Source: Myxocyprinus asiaticus (Eukaryota; Chordata; Actinopteri; Cypriniformes; Catostomidae). From it: a stretch of 64,000 bases of DNA. Of this stretch, positions 23,150 through 32,885 are shown one piece after another. The number at the start of each line of letters is the position of its first letter. Position 1 is the stretch's first letter. The translations under genes and the position numbers were made by a program. The notes beneath the pieces are model-generated. The model saw only the letters and a list, made by a program, of their open reading frames with translations. It was not told the DNA's origin and made no database searches. The stretch is from assembly GCF_019703515.2 (NCBI RefSeq), contig NC_059388.1:4863979-4927978 (forward strand), read 5' to 3'.

Positions 23150-24640
23150 GCGTGGCACCATGCGAGGCTCGGACGTGTGAACAGCGAGCTCTGCGCACTT
23201 TGCTAGTTTGAATACTTTTTATATCATAAACCAGTGAGATTCAATACAATCTGATTCTTGACTGTTCTAGGAAGACAATATATCAAAGAATTCAAAATCC
23301 TCAGGCTCTAGAGATATTAAAAGACATTTACGTGCTCAAGCTGACCAGGGACTTAATTTGGACAGTGCGGTGAAAAAGATTCAGCGTCAACTGTTGAACA
23401 TGTCGGCAATGCTGGCGAAGGTCGTTGCTGACTTGGAGGATCTTGCTGTAATACGTCGATCAATCACTGCCATGGAGACGAAATTCACTGAGATGGTTAC
23501 AAGTGTGTCGGATGCTGAGAATTTATCTGGAGTCATTGGGGAGAGAATTAGCTGCTAATCCGCTAGTGACCAAGATAGACTTGGAGCGTGTTTGGGAAAA
23601 GTTGGAAGACCTTGAGAATCGTAACCGGCCAAACAATGTCCGAATTGTTGGAATTCCTGAGGACGAGGAAGGATGAGATATGGTGAAATTCCTAGACGAG
23701 CTCTTCCCGTGTCTGCTCGATGTAACAGGCCATAAGCTGGAAATCGAGCGAGCTCACAGAGTTCCATCTCGGAGATCCATGGAGGGAGCCAGGTCCTGAT
23801 AAATTCTGGCCAAATTTCTGAGATCGTCTGATAAAGATCTCGTGTTATGCGAGGCAAGGAGTAAAGGAAGGCTTTCTTGGAAGAACCACAACATTTTCTT
23901 GTTCCCAGACTTTGCGAAGTCGACAAGAGAGAAAGGTGATTGATTCAAGGAATGCAAGAAACTCTTACATCAACGGAAGGTCCCTTTTGCACTGATGTTC
24001 AAATTGAGAACAGATGCTAAGGATGTCCTCAAAATATTTACATGCCCACAGCAAGCGATGTCCTTCATAAAGTCAATGGAATGAGTAGGTTATTGTGTGA
24101 TACTCTTTATGCAGCCAAGTGGGCCTGACTCACTGAACATTCACTTGTCTGTCCGAGGAAACCGAATGCCTTTTTTGTTTCTTTTTGTGCTGGTTCCGCC
24201 TAGTGGCTGGAGTTTGTTTTGTGGAGGAATACACCTTCGGAACAGTTATGTGGATGAATCTACATGTTCTTTGTGCTTATGCCTCCTATTGGCTGGAGTT
24301 TGTTTTATAGATTATTTTCTGTTGTGTAATTCTGTCTCACAAAATTTGTATAGAAGCACCGGACTTGAGCAATCCGACTGCAAAGTTGTCACGGGGGTTC
24401 TCGTAGGCGTACATGGACTATTTGAGTTTAGAGGGATGGATGCCAGCTTGCACTGTCATGCACAGGGTTAAGGCGCACGTTTTTCTTTTTATCTGTTTGT
24501 TTGGTTCTGGGGGAAGTTTGGGGTTTGACTGCTGCACTAATGACTGCCCCACCTACGCTGTCTTAGAACTTAATTTCTATTGTACTGAAGGTCTTTGTAT
24601 TGTGCTTACTGAATAGTTGCAGGGCTTATACCTGATCATT
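23150..24640 (+). mobile_element. L1-like copy with 5' UTR, ORF1 and spacer but no ORF2
   Basis: It begins with the L1-like 5' UTR (GAGCTCTGCGCACTTTGC) and a degraded ORF1 start at about 23290. ORF1 homology continues through QLLNMSAMLAKVVADLEDL, and after a frameshift the EIERAHRVP region at 23700-24070. Then comes spacer with CTTGTCTGTCCGAGGAA and TGGCTGGAGTTTGTTTT blocks. Near 24480 it matches the pre-ORF2 sequence of the copy at 880-970 and then stops before the endonuclease. It is inserted within the repeat at 22885-25065. Confidence 0.7.
23290..24085 (+). pseudogene. L1-like ORF1, second copy, frameshifted
   Basis: SKSSGSRDIKRHLRAQ, VADLEDLAVIRRSITAMET and FTEMVTSVSDAE are in one frame up to about 23530. 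The RNA-binding core (NNVRIVGIPEDEE, a stop, then KFLDELFP) and HKLEIERAHRVP follow after a frameshift. It ends near 24085 with CPQQAMSFIKSME-like residues and a TGA. It lines up with the ORF1 copies at 1640-2469 and 61654-62496. Confidence 0.7.
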
Positions 24641-25219
24641 TCTGCTTGCAGGTTTTCTTATTGTTCTTCATCCTTTTTCTCCCTTATCAGATTTTAAGGC
24701 AGCACTATGATCCATACACAGGTAAGTTATGAAATTTGTCACACTAATACTGGTGGGTATGAATAGCCCCCCGACATGGTTTGGGCTTTTTTAGATTAAA
24801 CTCTATAGTGCAACCACCAGCTCAAAATGCACTTTTATTTACCTTCTAACTTTGGACTGTTTGGTATAGAAACAAAATCCTTACTTCCTCTGATTACTAT
24901 CCTTATTGGGATTTTAATGCACCAGTACATTAGAACTCCACGTATTACTGTGGTCGGCATGTTGAATTGTGATATTTATAGATTGTTTTTATTGCTACTC
25001 CTACAAAAAAAATTAAATTTGATGATTTTCAGTCTGAACTGTTACTGAAATTACATAAAAATTACTGAAAATATATATATTTTTTTAAAAAATCAAAATT
25101 TGAAATTTGTAATTTGTATTTTGATCTTTGTTGAAAAGTTACGACAGTACAAAGCTGACAGAGGCAACTGCTGTGCCTGGCTGTGTTGATTCTCTCCTTG
25201 GTATGTCTCTTTGTCGGCT

Positions 25220-25312
25220 GTCAACAGTGAGACAGCATGGTGCAGTGGATTGTGCGCTGAACTGTGGAATGGAAAGGTACAGGTTTGATCCTTTCCTGGG
25301 GTGAGTTGTGTT
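25220..25312 (+). mobile_element. tRNA-derived SINE-like head
   Basis: GCATGGTGCAGTGGATTGTG resembles a tRNA A box (TGGTGCAGTGG) and GGTTTGATCC about 55 bp downstream resembles a B box. No tRNA cloverleaf was convincing and the flanks are repeats, so I read it as a SINE remnant rather than a tRNA gene. Confidence 0.4.
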
Positions 25313-26159
25313 GGTTTGCTTTGTACATCATATCCAATCTGTTCTGTGTCATACTTACTGTGGTGCAATTAGTGCCATTTCTGTGCTTGGCCCCGTATTG
25401 CTGCTTTCAGCTATATTTCTATCTATGGTTTTTATAAGTTATTATTATAGTATTATTTTATTTTAGTATATTTTATATTATTTTAGGGCTGGGAAATTTA
25501 ACATGTTAACTCCTGTGATTAATAGTTGACTCTGTAAAGCATTAAAAAAAATAACACTATTAATGCAGTAACTTTTTTTTCTCTTCCTGAAAGTTCACTA
25601 ATGTTTTTCCCCACTTCCTGTGGCTTAAATTGGCATATATAAATTTCCAAAAGGTACACACTCAACCCAACTTCACATCCTAGCACAGAAACTGATTGTG
25701 TGAACCAGTGCATACTGATGTCTCACACCATCAGCACTTGGTATCACTCTGCTTCTGTTCTTGGTGTTCTAAACCAAATTGTAAGAGCAGCGCAGATATG
25801 TAAAAGAGCTTTAATTATTGACAATATTCATGCATATTTTTACCCTTTAATGCATATTTTGTTATTTTGTTATTTTGATTAGATTATCAAGTGTTTTAAA
25901 TTGAAGCGAGGGCATGCAAAGGAAAATGCGACTCTATGGAGATGTGTCCCATCAACACATTCATTGTATCTCCAACTGTATATATTGTTAATAATAATAA
26001 ACCTCATTCCTCATTTAACCACATCTGGTAAAACATATACGGTATATAAAAAACCCTTCATCGCTGCGGCTTGCTTCGTGCGTGCGCTTGTAAAAACCCC
26101 AATATCCATCGACCTCTACATAATACCTGGTGTAAACAGGCCTTTTTGTCTCGTCTTAC
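25313..26159. other. kinesin intron, no clear features
   Basis: AT-rich DNA ahead of the P-loop-stop exon. At 26060-26096, GCTGCGGCTTGCTTCGTGCG then TGCGCTTGTAAAA resembles (reverse complement) the hAT-family block at 29628-29660, so a hAT remnant may be present. Confidence 0.4.
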
Positions 26160-26382
26160 CTGTCAATAGGCGAAGATAGTGGCATTGTATCCTTCAAAGC
26201 ATCCTTCAATAAGGTTCTCAGTGCAGTTGCTGTAGATGTCATCCTGCTGCGAGTCCATGTCAAAAACATAGTCAAATGTGAAGGCCTTGTCCTTTCCTAG
26301 AACCACCTGGGGCTCGCCAGGGGTCACCAACGTGCAAATGTGACATCCTTCTATCTTCTCCTTCGCCAACTGTGGACGAATT
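26160..26382 (-). CDS. kif21a: kinesin motor exon (N-terminal beta sheet to P-loop), contains a stop
   Basis: The acceptor tttcag precedes [17 protein letters not shown] and the donor CAG/GTAAGA is strong. The exon begins at the third base of an arginine codon and has 74 further codons. It carries the KIF21 signatures [13 protein letters not shown] and [16 protein letters not shown]. The next codon, which in kinesins encodes the first glycine of the GQTGAGKT nucleotide-binding loop, is TGA (26163-26165), a one-base change from GGA. Everything before it is well conserved. The preceding start exon (about a dozen residues in this family) was not found up to the end of the window. Confidence 0.88.
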
Positions 26383-26896
26383 CTGAAACAAAGAGAGAGT
26401 TTTATTAGGGGCCACGCAATGAATGTGCATGGGCACCTATTGTATCTGTTAGTGTTCTTCTTATTTTCATCCTGCCATTTCTGGTTGTTAGTCTATGGCA
26501 GCCCATAGAACACTATGGAAAAAAGTTGTGAAATTTGGCACAGTGATAGAGAATGGTCTGAACATTCTTTTTGGCAAATTTGGAGTACCTACCCAAAACC
26601 ATCTAGCACCACCAACAGTTCAAATTTGCACTTATGTTTATTCTAATAACTTCTGAACCATAAGGCTTAGAAACAAAATTATTTTTTCCACAGATTCTTT
26701 TTTCCTTCGCTTATGTCGTGTCGATTGTACACCATGGTTTCAGTTTTTGCCCAATTAGATTTCTGTCATTTTGAATTTTACGAAAAAAATTTAACTCCTC
26801 CAAGGCCATATGTCTGATTTACACAAAATGTGGTGTGTATCATTTCGGGACTGTCTGTACAAAAAGTTATTTGATAGACAAAACCATTCTCACATA

Positions 26897-28470
26897 CAGT
26901 TGAAGTCAAATGTTTATATACACCTTAGCCAAATACAGTTAAACTCAGTTTTCACAATTCCTGATGTTTAATCGTAGAAAACATTCCCTGTCTTAGGTCA
27001 GTTAGGATCGCTACTTTAAGAATGTGAAATGTCAGAATAATATTAGAGAGAATGATTTATTCCAGCTTTTATTTCTTTCATCACATTCCCAGTGGGTCAG
27101 AAGTTTACATACAATTTGTTAGTATTTGGTAGCATTGCCTTTAAATTGTTTAACTTGGGTCAAACATTTTGGGTAGTCTTCCACAAGCTTCTCACAATAA
27201 GTTGCTGGAATTTTGGCCCATTCCTCCAGACAGAACTGGTGTTACGGAGTCCGGTTTGTAGGCCTCCTTGCTCGCACACACTTTTTCAGTTCTGCCCACA
27301 AATTTTCTATCAGACTGAGGTCAGTGCTTTGTGATGGCGACTCAAATACCTTTGTTGTCCTAAAGCCATTTTGCCACAACTTTGGAGGTATACTTGGTGT
27401 CATTGTCCATTTGGAAGACCCATTTGCGACCAAGCTTTAACTTCCTGGCTGATGTCTTTAGATGTTGCTTCAATATATCCACATAATTTTCCTTCCTCAT
27501 GATGCCATCTATTTTGTGAAGTGCACCAGTCCCTCCTGCAGCAAAGCACCCCCAAAACATGATGCTGCCATGCCCATGCTTCATGGTTGATATGGTGTTC
27601 TTCGGCTTGCAAGCCTCACCCTTTTTCCTCCAAACATAACGATGGACATTATGGCCAAAAAGTTCAATTTTTGTTTTATCAGACCAGAGGAAATTTTTCC
27701 AGTAATTAAGATCTTTGTCCCCATATGCACTTGCAAACTGTAGTCTGGCTTTTTTATGGTGGTTTTGGAGCATTGACTTCTTTTTGCTGAATGTTGATAT
27801 AGGACTCGTTTTACTGTGGATATAGATACTTGTCTACCTGTTTCCTCCAGCATCTTCACAAGGTCCTTTGCTGTTGTTCTGGATTGATTAGCACTTTTCG
27901 CACCAAACTATGTTCATCTCTAGGAGACAGAAAGCGTCTCCTTCCTGATGGCTGCATGGTCCCATGATGTTTATACTTGCATACTATTGTTTGTACAGAT
28001 GAATGTGGTACCTTAAGGCATTTGGAAATTGCTCCCAAGGATAAACCAGACTTGTTGAGGCTCACAATTTTTTTATGAGGTGTTGGCTGATTTCTTTTGA
28101 TTTTTCCATGATGTCAAGCAAAGAGGCACCGAGTTTGAAGGTAGACCTTAAAATACATCCACAGGTACACCTCCAATTGACTCCAATTAGCCAATTTGCC
28201 TATCAGAAGCTAATTCGCTAATTGCCTAAAGGCTTGACATCATTTTCTAGAATTTTCCAAGGTGCTTAAAGGCACAGTTAACTTATAGTCAATTAAAAGT
28301 GAAACAATCTGTCTGTAAACAATTGTTGGACAAATTACTTGTGTCATGCACAAAGTAGATGTCCTAAACGACTTGCCAAAACTATAGTTTGCTAATATTA
28401 AATCTGTGGAGTGGTAAAAAATTTTTTAATGACTTCAACCTAAGTGTATGTAAACTTCTGACTTCAGCTG
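26897..28470 (-). mobile_element. Sleeping Beauty-type Tc1/mariner element, both ends present
   Basis: Both ends match the SB-family terminus: left CAGTTGAAGTCAAATGTTTA, right (reverse complement) CAGCTGAAGTCAGAAGTTTA. TA target duplications lie at 26895-26896 and 28471-28472. The 1574-bp length is normal for the family. The minus-strand transposase is present in full but broken by several frameshifts and stops (see next entry). The half-copy at 15957-16675 belongs to the same family. Confidence 0.92.
27240..28070 (-). pseudogene. Tc1/Sleeping Beauty-type transposase, frameshifted
   Basis: Read in order: HTH region SLGAISKCLKVPHSSVQTIV with GRRRFLSPRDE (28065-27856); KMLEETGRQVSISTVKRVLY; LWSDKTKIELFGHN with the first D; a VWRKKGEACKPKNTIST block; VFQMDNDTKYTSKVVAKWL with the second D; IENLWAELKKCVRARRPTN with E. 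All three DDE residues are identifiable, but the pieces lie in different frames and the residue after the first D is K rather than E. It is a dead copy. Confidence 0.88.
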
Positions 28471-28750
28471 TAATGTTTCAACAAATTACCAGGCAAGCAA
28501 ACCAAAGAGGCTGTGAAGCTATATCTTGGCAATGCTTTGGCATATTGAGACGAAACTGGGGTTTGTGGATGAACATGCATTGGGGTTTTGGATATACTAT
28601 GGGATTTGGGATTTAAACAAAGCCCTAACCTCAACTATTAAACCACAACATGTAACTCTTACCACACAGTTTGTGCAACATACGTGAATTAAACCTCAAA
28701 TCATGCATGCTATCACATTTCTATGAGGCCAGACTGGATTTATGATTTTC

Positions 28751-29392
28751 ACCTGGTAGTAGGGATGGGCACAAGTATTTGAGTACTTGGAATTGACAGC
28801 AATGATCAATAATGATCATGCATTTCACTAAATTTGAAATTCAGTGACAACTATAAACAAAAGTGTTAAATATGGGCCTTATTTTTTAATTTTGAAATTA
28901 AGTACATTGTGATTTTCAGTTGTACCTTGATTGTCAACAAAGTTGTCGCATAGCAACCAAACTGATAAACAATGCTGCAATGCTAGTATTTGTTCTACAG
29001 TTTTACGATAATAAAAAGAGAGTATAATTTACCATGCTTTGAACACCTGCCTCTGTAGAGGTTCATTAAATATGTTTTATGGTCATCTAATGTAGGAACT
29101 TTGACTCATTAATGGATTTTATTTAATACAAGTGAATGTTTATCATTGACTCTGTAAATCTCCCTGGGTGCCGACATATTTGCGGGAAATCACACACATA
29201 TATATCTCAAGATTTCCGTTTATTTCCGTCATGAGTTTACAAAATTGAAGTCCAACATAAAGTGGTGGTCCATTGCACTTAAAGTTCTGACTCTCCGAGT
29301 TGAATGGAATGCAGAATGAATCATCACAGCAACAAGCTCCAATATAGCGCACCTAGGGTCTTCTCATTTCTGAAATTGTGCATCCTCGTTTC
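28751..29392. other. possible hAT-like remnant and unrecognised DNA
   Basis: TAGGGATGGGCACAAGTATT at about 28760 resembles a hAT terminus but no matching right end was identified. The rest shows nothing clear. Confidence 0.35.
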
Positions 29393-30211
29393 TAGGGAGT
29401 TTCAAAGATTTTCCTAGCCAACTAGTAGTCGTTAGTTTAAGCCATTAGTCGACTAGCTGTCGCACGTTTATGATATTAATTTCATTACTTAAATATGTTT
29501 TTTTTGGGGGGGTGGGGGGCATCAGAAAATGGTTCCAGGGCTGAGAATGTTATAAGTAACATTGCTAACACTGTTCTACATTACAGAGAAATACTAAACC
29601 GAGATAATGAGCCTTTAAAATATAAATTTTACAAGCGCACGCACGAAGCAAGCCGCAGCGACACCGGCAAAAGCAGTAATGATTCTGAATGTGTTGGAAA
29701 AACCAGCAAGGAGACTGTCTGAACATTTTGTTAATTTATAGAGAGAAATACACATTAAGTTAAACATGCAGTAAGAGAGGTACTAATTTAGCTTCCCCAC
29801 GAACACTTGGATAAGCCTAATAGCGCATATTTATCTAGGTTGTCTAACGTTAGAGCGAGCGGCCATGCTAAGTGGCTAACGTTAGGCTACTTACTTGTTT
29901 CAAATGATAAGCCATGTTTGAGGTCGATGAATGGTTTGGCAAACGTTTGCCTGCAGAGTTTGCAAGTCACCTTCTTGGGGTTATCCTTTACCCTCTCGAA
30001 ATAATCCCACACTTTGGATTTCCTGCCTGACATAATTAATTACCGCATGGACCAGCCGTGTAAACGATCATGTCTGTCCGTTACTGACTACATGGCTTCA
30101 CCACTTCCTGTGGAGTTTTTTTTTTCTGTGACCAACCAACCAATCAAAACTTGGTCGACCAAGACTCTTCTCATCGACTAACGTTTGGTCAACTATTAGG
30201 GGGCAGCCCTA
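29393..30211 (-). mobile_element. hAT element copy A, carrying a BED zinc-finger exon
   Basis: The right end TTAGGGGGCAGCCCTA and the degraded left end TAGGGAG...CAAAGAT...CAACTAGTAG match the better copy at 40297-41707. Internal blocks GCATCAGAAAATGGTT and GAATGTTATAAGTAACATTG are shared between the copies. The minus strand carries a BED-type first exon of a hAT transposase (separate entry). No catalytic domain is present. Confidence 0.75.
29895..30033 (-). CDS. hAT transposase BED zinc-finger exon
   Basis: It starts at ATG 30031-30033 with MSGRKSKVWDYFERVK, continues DNPKKVTCKLCRQTFAKPF and reaches LKHGLSFET at donor AA/GTAAGT. The W, the CxxC pair and a following H fit the BED finger that hAT transposases use to bind their ends; the final ligand would be in the next exon. 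The exon is open. No downstream transposase exon is seen, so this element is non-autonomous and the peptide is unlikely to be functional alone. Confidence 0.7.
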
Positions 30212-31024
30212 CTCGATTACTTTCTTTGCTTCCTCTCCTCACTTCCTTGCTCCACCCTCTTAGGAAATGAGGAAGGGATGCAAGGAAAGGAAACGAGGAC
30301 GGAGGAAACGAAGCAAGACAGATTTGTAAAATGAAATCTTCTGCTCAGTTGCACGTCACTTCAGCTGCATTACCTCAGAGCGCTTGCCGTTATGTTTTTG
30401 AAACTTGATTAATTGATATTTTCACAATAAAACCTGATAATTCAAGACGCACTGTTTAAGTATGTGACAATTATGATTTATTTAAACCGCAAAGGTGAAA
30501 CATTAATTAAAACTGTTGTGTCAGATTTGAAGGGGAGGAGAATTTATGCTTGCATCAGGTGCTTCGACCAAAAAGTCTTCCGCATAGGATGCTCCTGTGC
30601 TTCCTCGCTCAAGCATCCTCGGTAAGCTTCCTCCGTCCTATGCCCTTGCCTCCTCGCAGTGTATTTAGTGAATTGATACATCCTTCATAATGGTGGACTT
30701 TGATCGGTTTCTGGGTCACGGGCTCGAGGACGGAGGAGCGAGGAAACAAGGATGCACAATTTAAGAAATGAGAAGGACCCCGAGACTTTCTGTCTTGGGC
30801 AGAAACAGCGTTCAACACTCTGGAGAAGTGTGTCCTTTCAAACTGCTAGACAGAGCGCAGCAGAATGGAACGGAACACAGGGTGTTCCTTTTTTGCGCAA
30901 CAGGATATAAATTTACACAGAAAAGTTTAATAAGCGATTTTTATAACACTAAAAGCATGTTAACCCACATATTGTTTACATCTTGTGGCTATACTTTTGA
31001 ATAATTAATATTTTAACGTTTACG
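30212..31024. repeat. GGACGGAGGA/TCCTCCGTCC-rich degenerate inverted repeats
   Basis: Short purine-rich motifs recur on both strands: CGAGGACGGAGGAAACGAAG (30294), reverse forms TTCCTCCGTCCTATGCCC (30628) and TTCCTCGCTCAAGCATCCTC (30601), and GAGGACGGAGGAGCGAGGAA (30724). This looks like a decayed foldback or MITE. No coding potential. Confidence 0.4.
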
Positions 31025-31195
31025 GATTGGCCCCATTCACTTCCATTGTAAGTGTCTCACTGTAAACCAGATTTTCTTCTTTTCTTTATTTAAAAAAGAA
31101 AAGGAGGGACAAGTTGAATTAAATTTTTGTGGTAATCAACATTATACCACAAATGCTGCAGATTGAGCTTAACTTGCATTGAACAGAATAGTTTT
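31025..31195 (+). repeat. cyprinid interspersed repeat, copy 2
   Basis: CCATTCACTTCCATTGTAAG, then GGAGGGACAAGTTGAATTAA, TTGTGGTAATCAACATTATA and ATTGAGCTTAACTTGCATTG match the copies at 21490-21690 and 36785-37065. Confidence 0.6.
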
Positions 31196-31472
31196 GTGCC
31201 AAATTAAGCTACAACCTGCAGCAATAAGTTAATTGCACTTTTTTTGACCACTTTAAATTTAATTACTAATGAAGAAAGTTGAAACTCAAAAAACTGAAAT
31301 TATTGTGATAAGTTAAATAGATGGAAACAAAGATGTTATAACTGTTGTATAGATTTTGATGAATAATTGCTATGTAAACATGTCATGTAAATTCCACTGT
31401 GCAGACAGTGACTGCTGCTTGTTTATGGAAATACAGTGTTTGAGATTTATGAACACAAACACCCTCTGTTAG

Positions 31473-31477
<5 letters not shown>

Positions 31478-31552
<75 letters not shown>
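31478..31552. repeat. (GT)n(GA)n microsatellite
   Basis: About 24 GT units followed directly by about 12 GA units. Frames through it are artefacts. Confidence 0.95.
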
Positions 31553-31553
<1 letters not shown>

Positions 31554-31689
31554 CAGCTCTGGCAACATGCTAGGTAAACAGTCACACACTGAGATTCATT
31601 TTCTCATGTTTTCTGTTTTCTTTATTCAAACCTTCCTGCTGCTCTGCCTTTTACGTTTAAGCCCTTATGCACAAATTGTTGAACTTTTA

Positions 31690-32110
31690 AAGTTACAGTA
31701 CCTAATGAGTTGACAAGTTTATAGCTAGCTACCTGAATAACAACACATCTGGCTAAATAGTACAGACATTTGAAGGTAACTCTATTGCCCCTTTGAATAC
31801 TGAGGTTTGTTTTTGCCACAGCCATGCAAGAACACAAGTATGTACAATGGGACAGTGTGCTTCAGTGTGTCGGCCCAGTATTCGCACTTGTGTTTGTATA
31901 CTAGCATATACTATGCAAACTTGCAGCAAATGTGCCACTCGTTATTTTCGAATGAGCTTTTGATTCACCGCAAATATTTGCCAGAATGCAGCTCTTCGCC
32001 ACTAGTGGTGAACCTCCAGCAAACGTTTGTCAAGAATGAACAATTTGCGGCAAGTTTGCGGCATATTTGCCATGAACTCTCGATTTTCGTAAGGGATGTT
32101 TCTAGACTAA
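31690..32110. repeat. interspersed repeats with TTTGCGGCAAA-type palindromes
   Basis: GCTACCTGAATAACAACACA and ATTGCCCCTTTGAATACTGA recur in variant form at 43060-43140. GCAAACTTGCAGCAAATGTG through ATTTGCGGCAAGTTTGCGGC resembles 45780-45945, which carries the same motifs. These look like two decayed MITE families; no coding. Confidence 0.45.
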
Positions 32111-32514
32111 GGGATAGAGAGAGGGTGCGTAATGTTATTTGGGTCATGACAAATGACACTGCACATTTATTTGAGCAAGAAACCTTAATGAACAATATAA
32201 GTCTACTTCAAGGAAGAAAAAAATGTGACAGAAGTGGCCCAATCAAGGTTTATCTTCCAGCTTGATCTCATAAAATTGCATGACTGTGGCAACAGTGTTC
32301 AAAATGAAATGGTGTGGTTCATTTCACATTTCACGCCAGGTCCGAGGTGAAATGTCCACTAAGTGGCACTAAAAGCAAGTTAAATGTTCTCCCAAACAGA
32401 TGTGTTTTTTAAGGTTACTGCTTTATTGAGTTTTAAATCAACAAAACCTAACCTTATCCCTAACCGATTATGTCATAATAAGCAAATGTGAGAGGAAAAA
32501 CGCAACTGCTAAAT

Positions 32515-32885
32515 CAACCGCGGCATATTGTGGTGCTTCTATGCCACTTTCGGCTCACATTTTGACTTATATGCTCTTCAGGACTCATACCCCAGTCCTT
32601 TGCTATAGCAACCGCTCCATTTTGTGGTGCTTCTATGACACTTTTGGCTCACGTTTCGACTTGCATGCTCTTCAGGACTCATACCTCAGTCCTTTGCTAA
32701 AGCAACCGCACCATTTTGTGGTGTATCTATGACACTTTCTGCTCACGTTTCAACTTGCATGCTCTTCAGCACTCGTACCCCTGTCCTTTGCTAAAGCAAC
32801 TGCGCCATTTTGTGGTGCTTCTATGACACTTTCAGCTCACGTTACGACTTGCATGCTCTTCAGGGCTCGTACCCCGGTTATTTGC
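32515..32885. repeat. 94-bp minisatellite, about four units
   Basis: The motif TGGTG[C/T] followed by TCTATG starts at 32531, 32625, 32719 and 32813, exactly 94 bp apart each time. Units share TTTTGTGGTGCTTCTATGAC, GCTCACGTT, TGCATGCTCTTCAG and GTCCTTTGCTA. Units 2-4 are more alike than unit 1. Non-coding. Confidence 0.9.

Larger units (their letters stand above)
22885..25065 (+). repeat. interspersed repeat (GGGGCCAAGCCCC type), split by L1-like copy
   Basis: Left part (22885-23145): GGGGCCAAGCCCCGTAGGGG, AGTCTATGGCAGCCCT and GATGAAATTTGGCAGACTGA. It resumes at about 24650-25065 with ATGAAATTTGTCACACTAAT, AAATGCACTTTTATTT and AGAAACAAAATCCTTA. The same order occurs in the copy at 26405-26896. 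A short duplication of GGCTGGGAGTCTATGGCAGC lies at 22951-23005. Probably a non-autonomous DNA element; class uncertain. Confidence 0.55.
26405..28750 (+). repeat. interspersed repeat of the GGGGCC type, host of a Tc1 insertion
   Basis: Starts ATTAGGGGCCACGCAATG and runs through GTCTATGGCAGCCCATAGAA and GTGAAATTTGGCACAGTGAT to 26896. It resumes after the Tc1 element at 28471 with AATGTTTCAACAAATTACCA and ATCTTGGCAATGCTTTGG. Same family as 22885-25065. The far end is not clearly defined. Confidence 0.5.

Noticed and set aside
32515..32885. CRISPR-like array of regular repeats
   Set aside because: Units are contiguous 94-bp tandem copies with no unique spacers, in a eukaryotic context with no cas genes.
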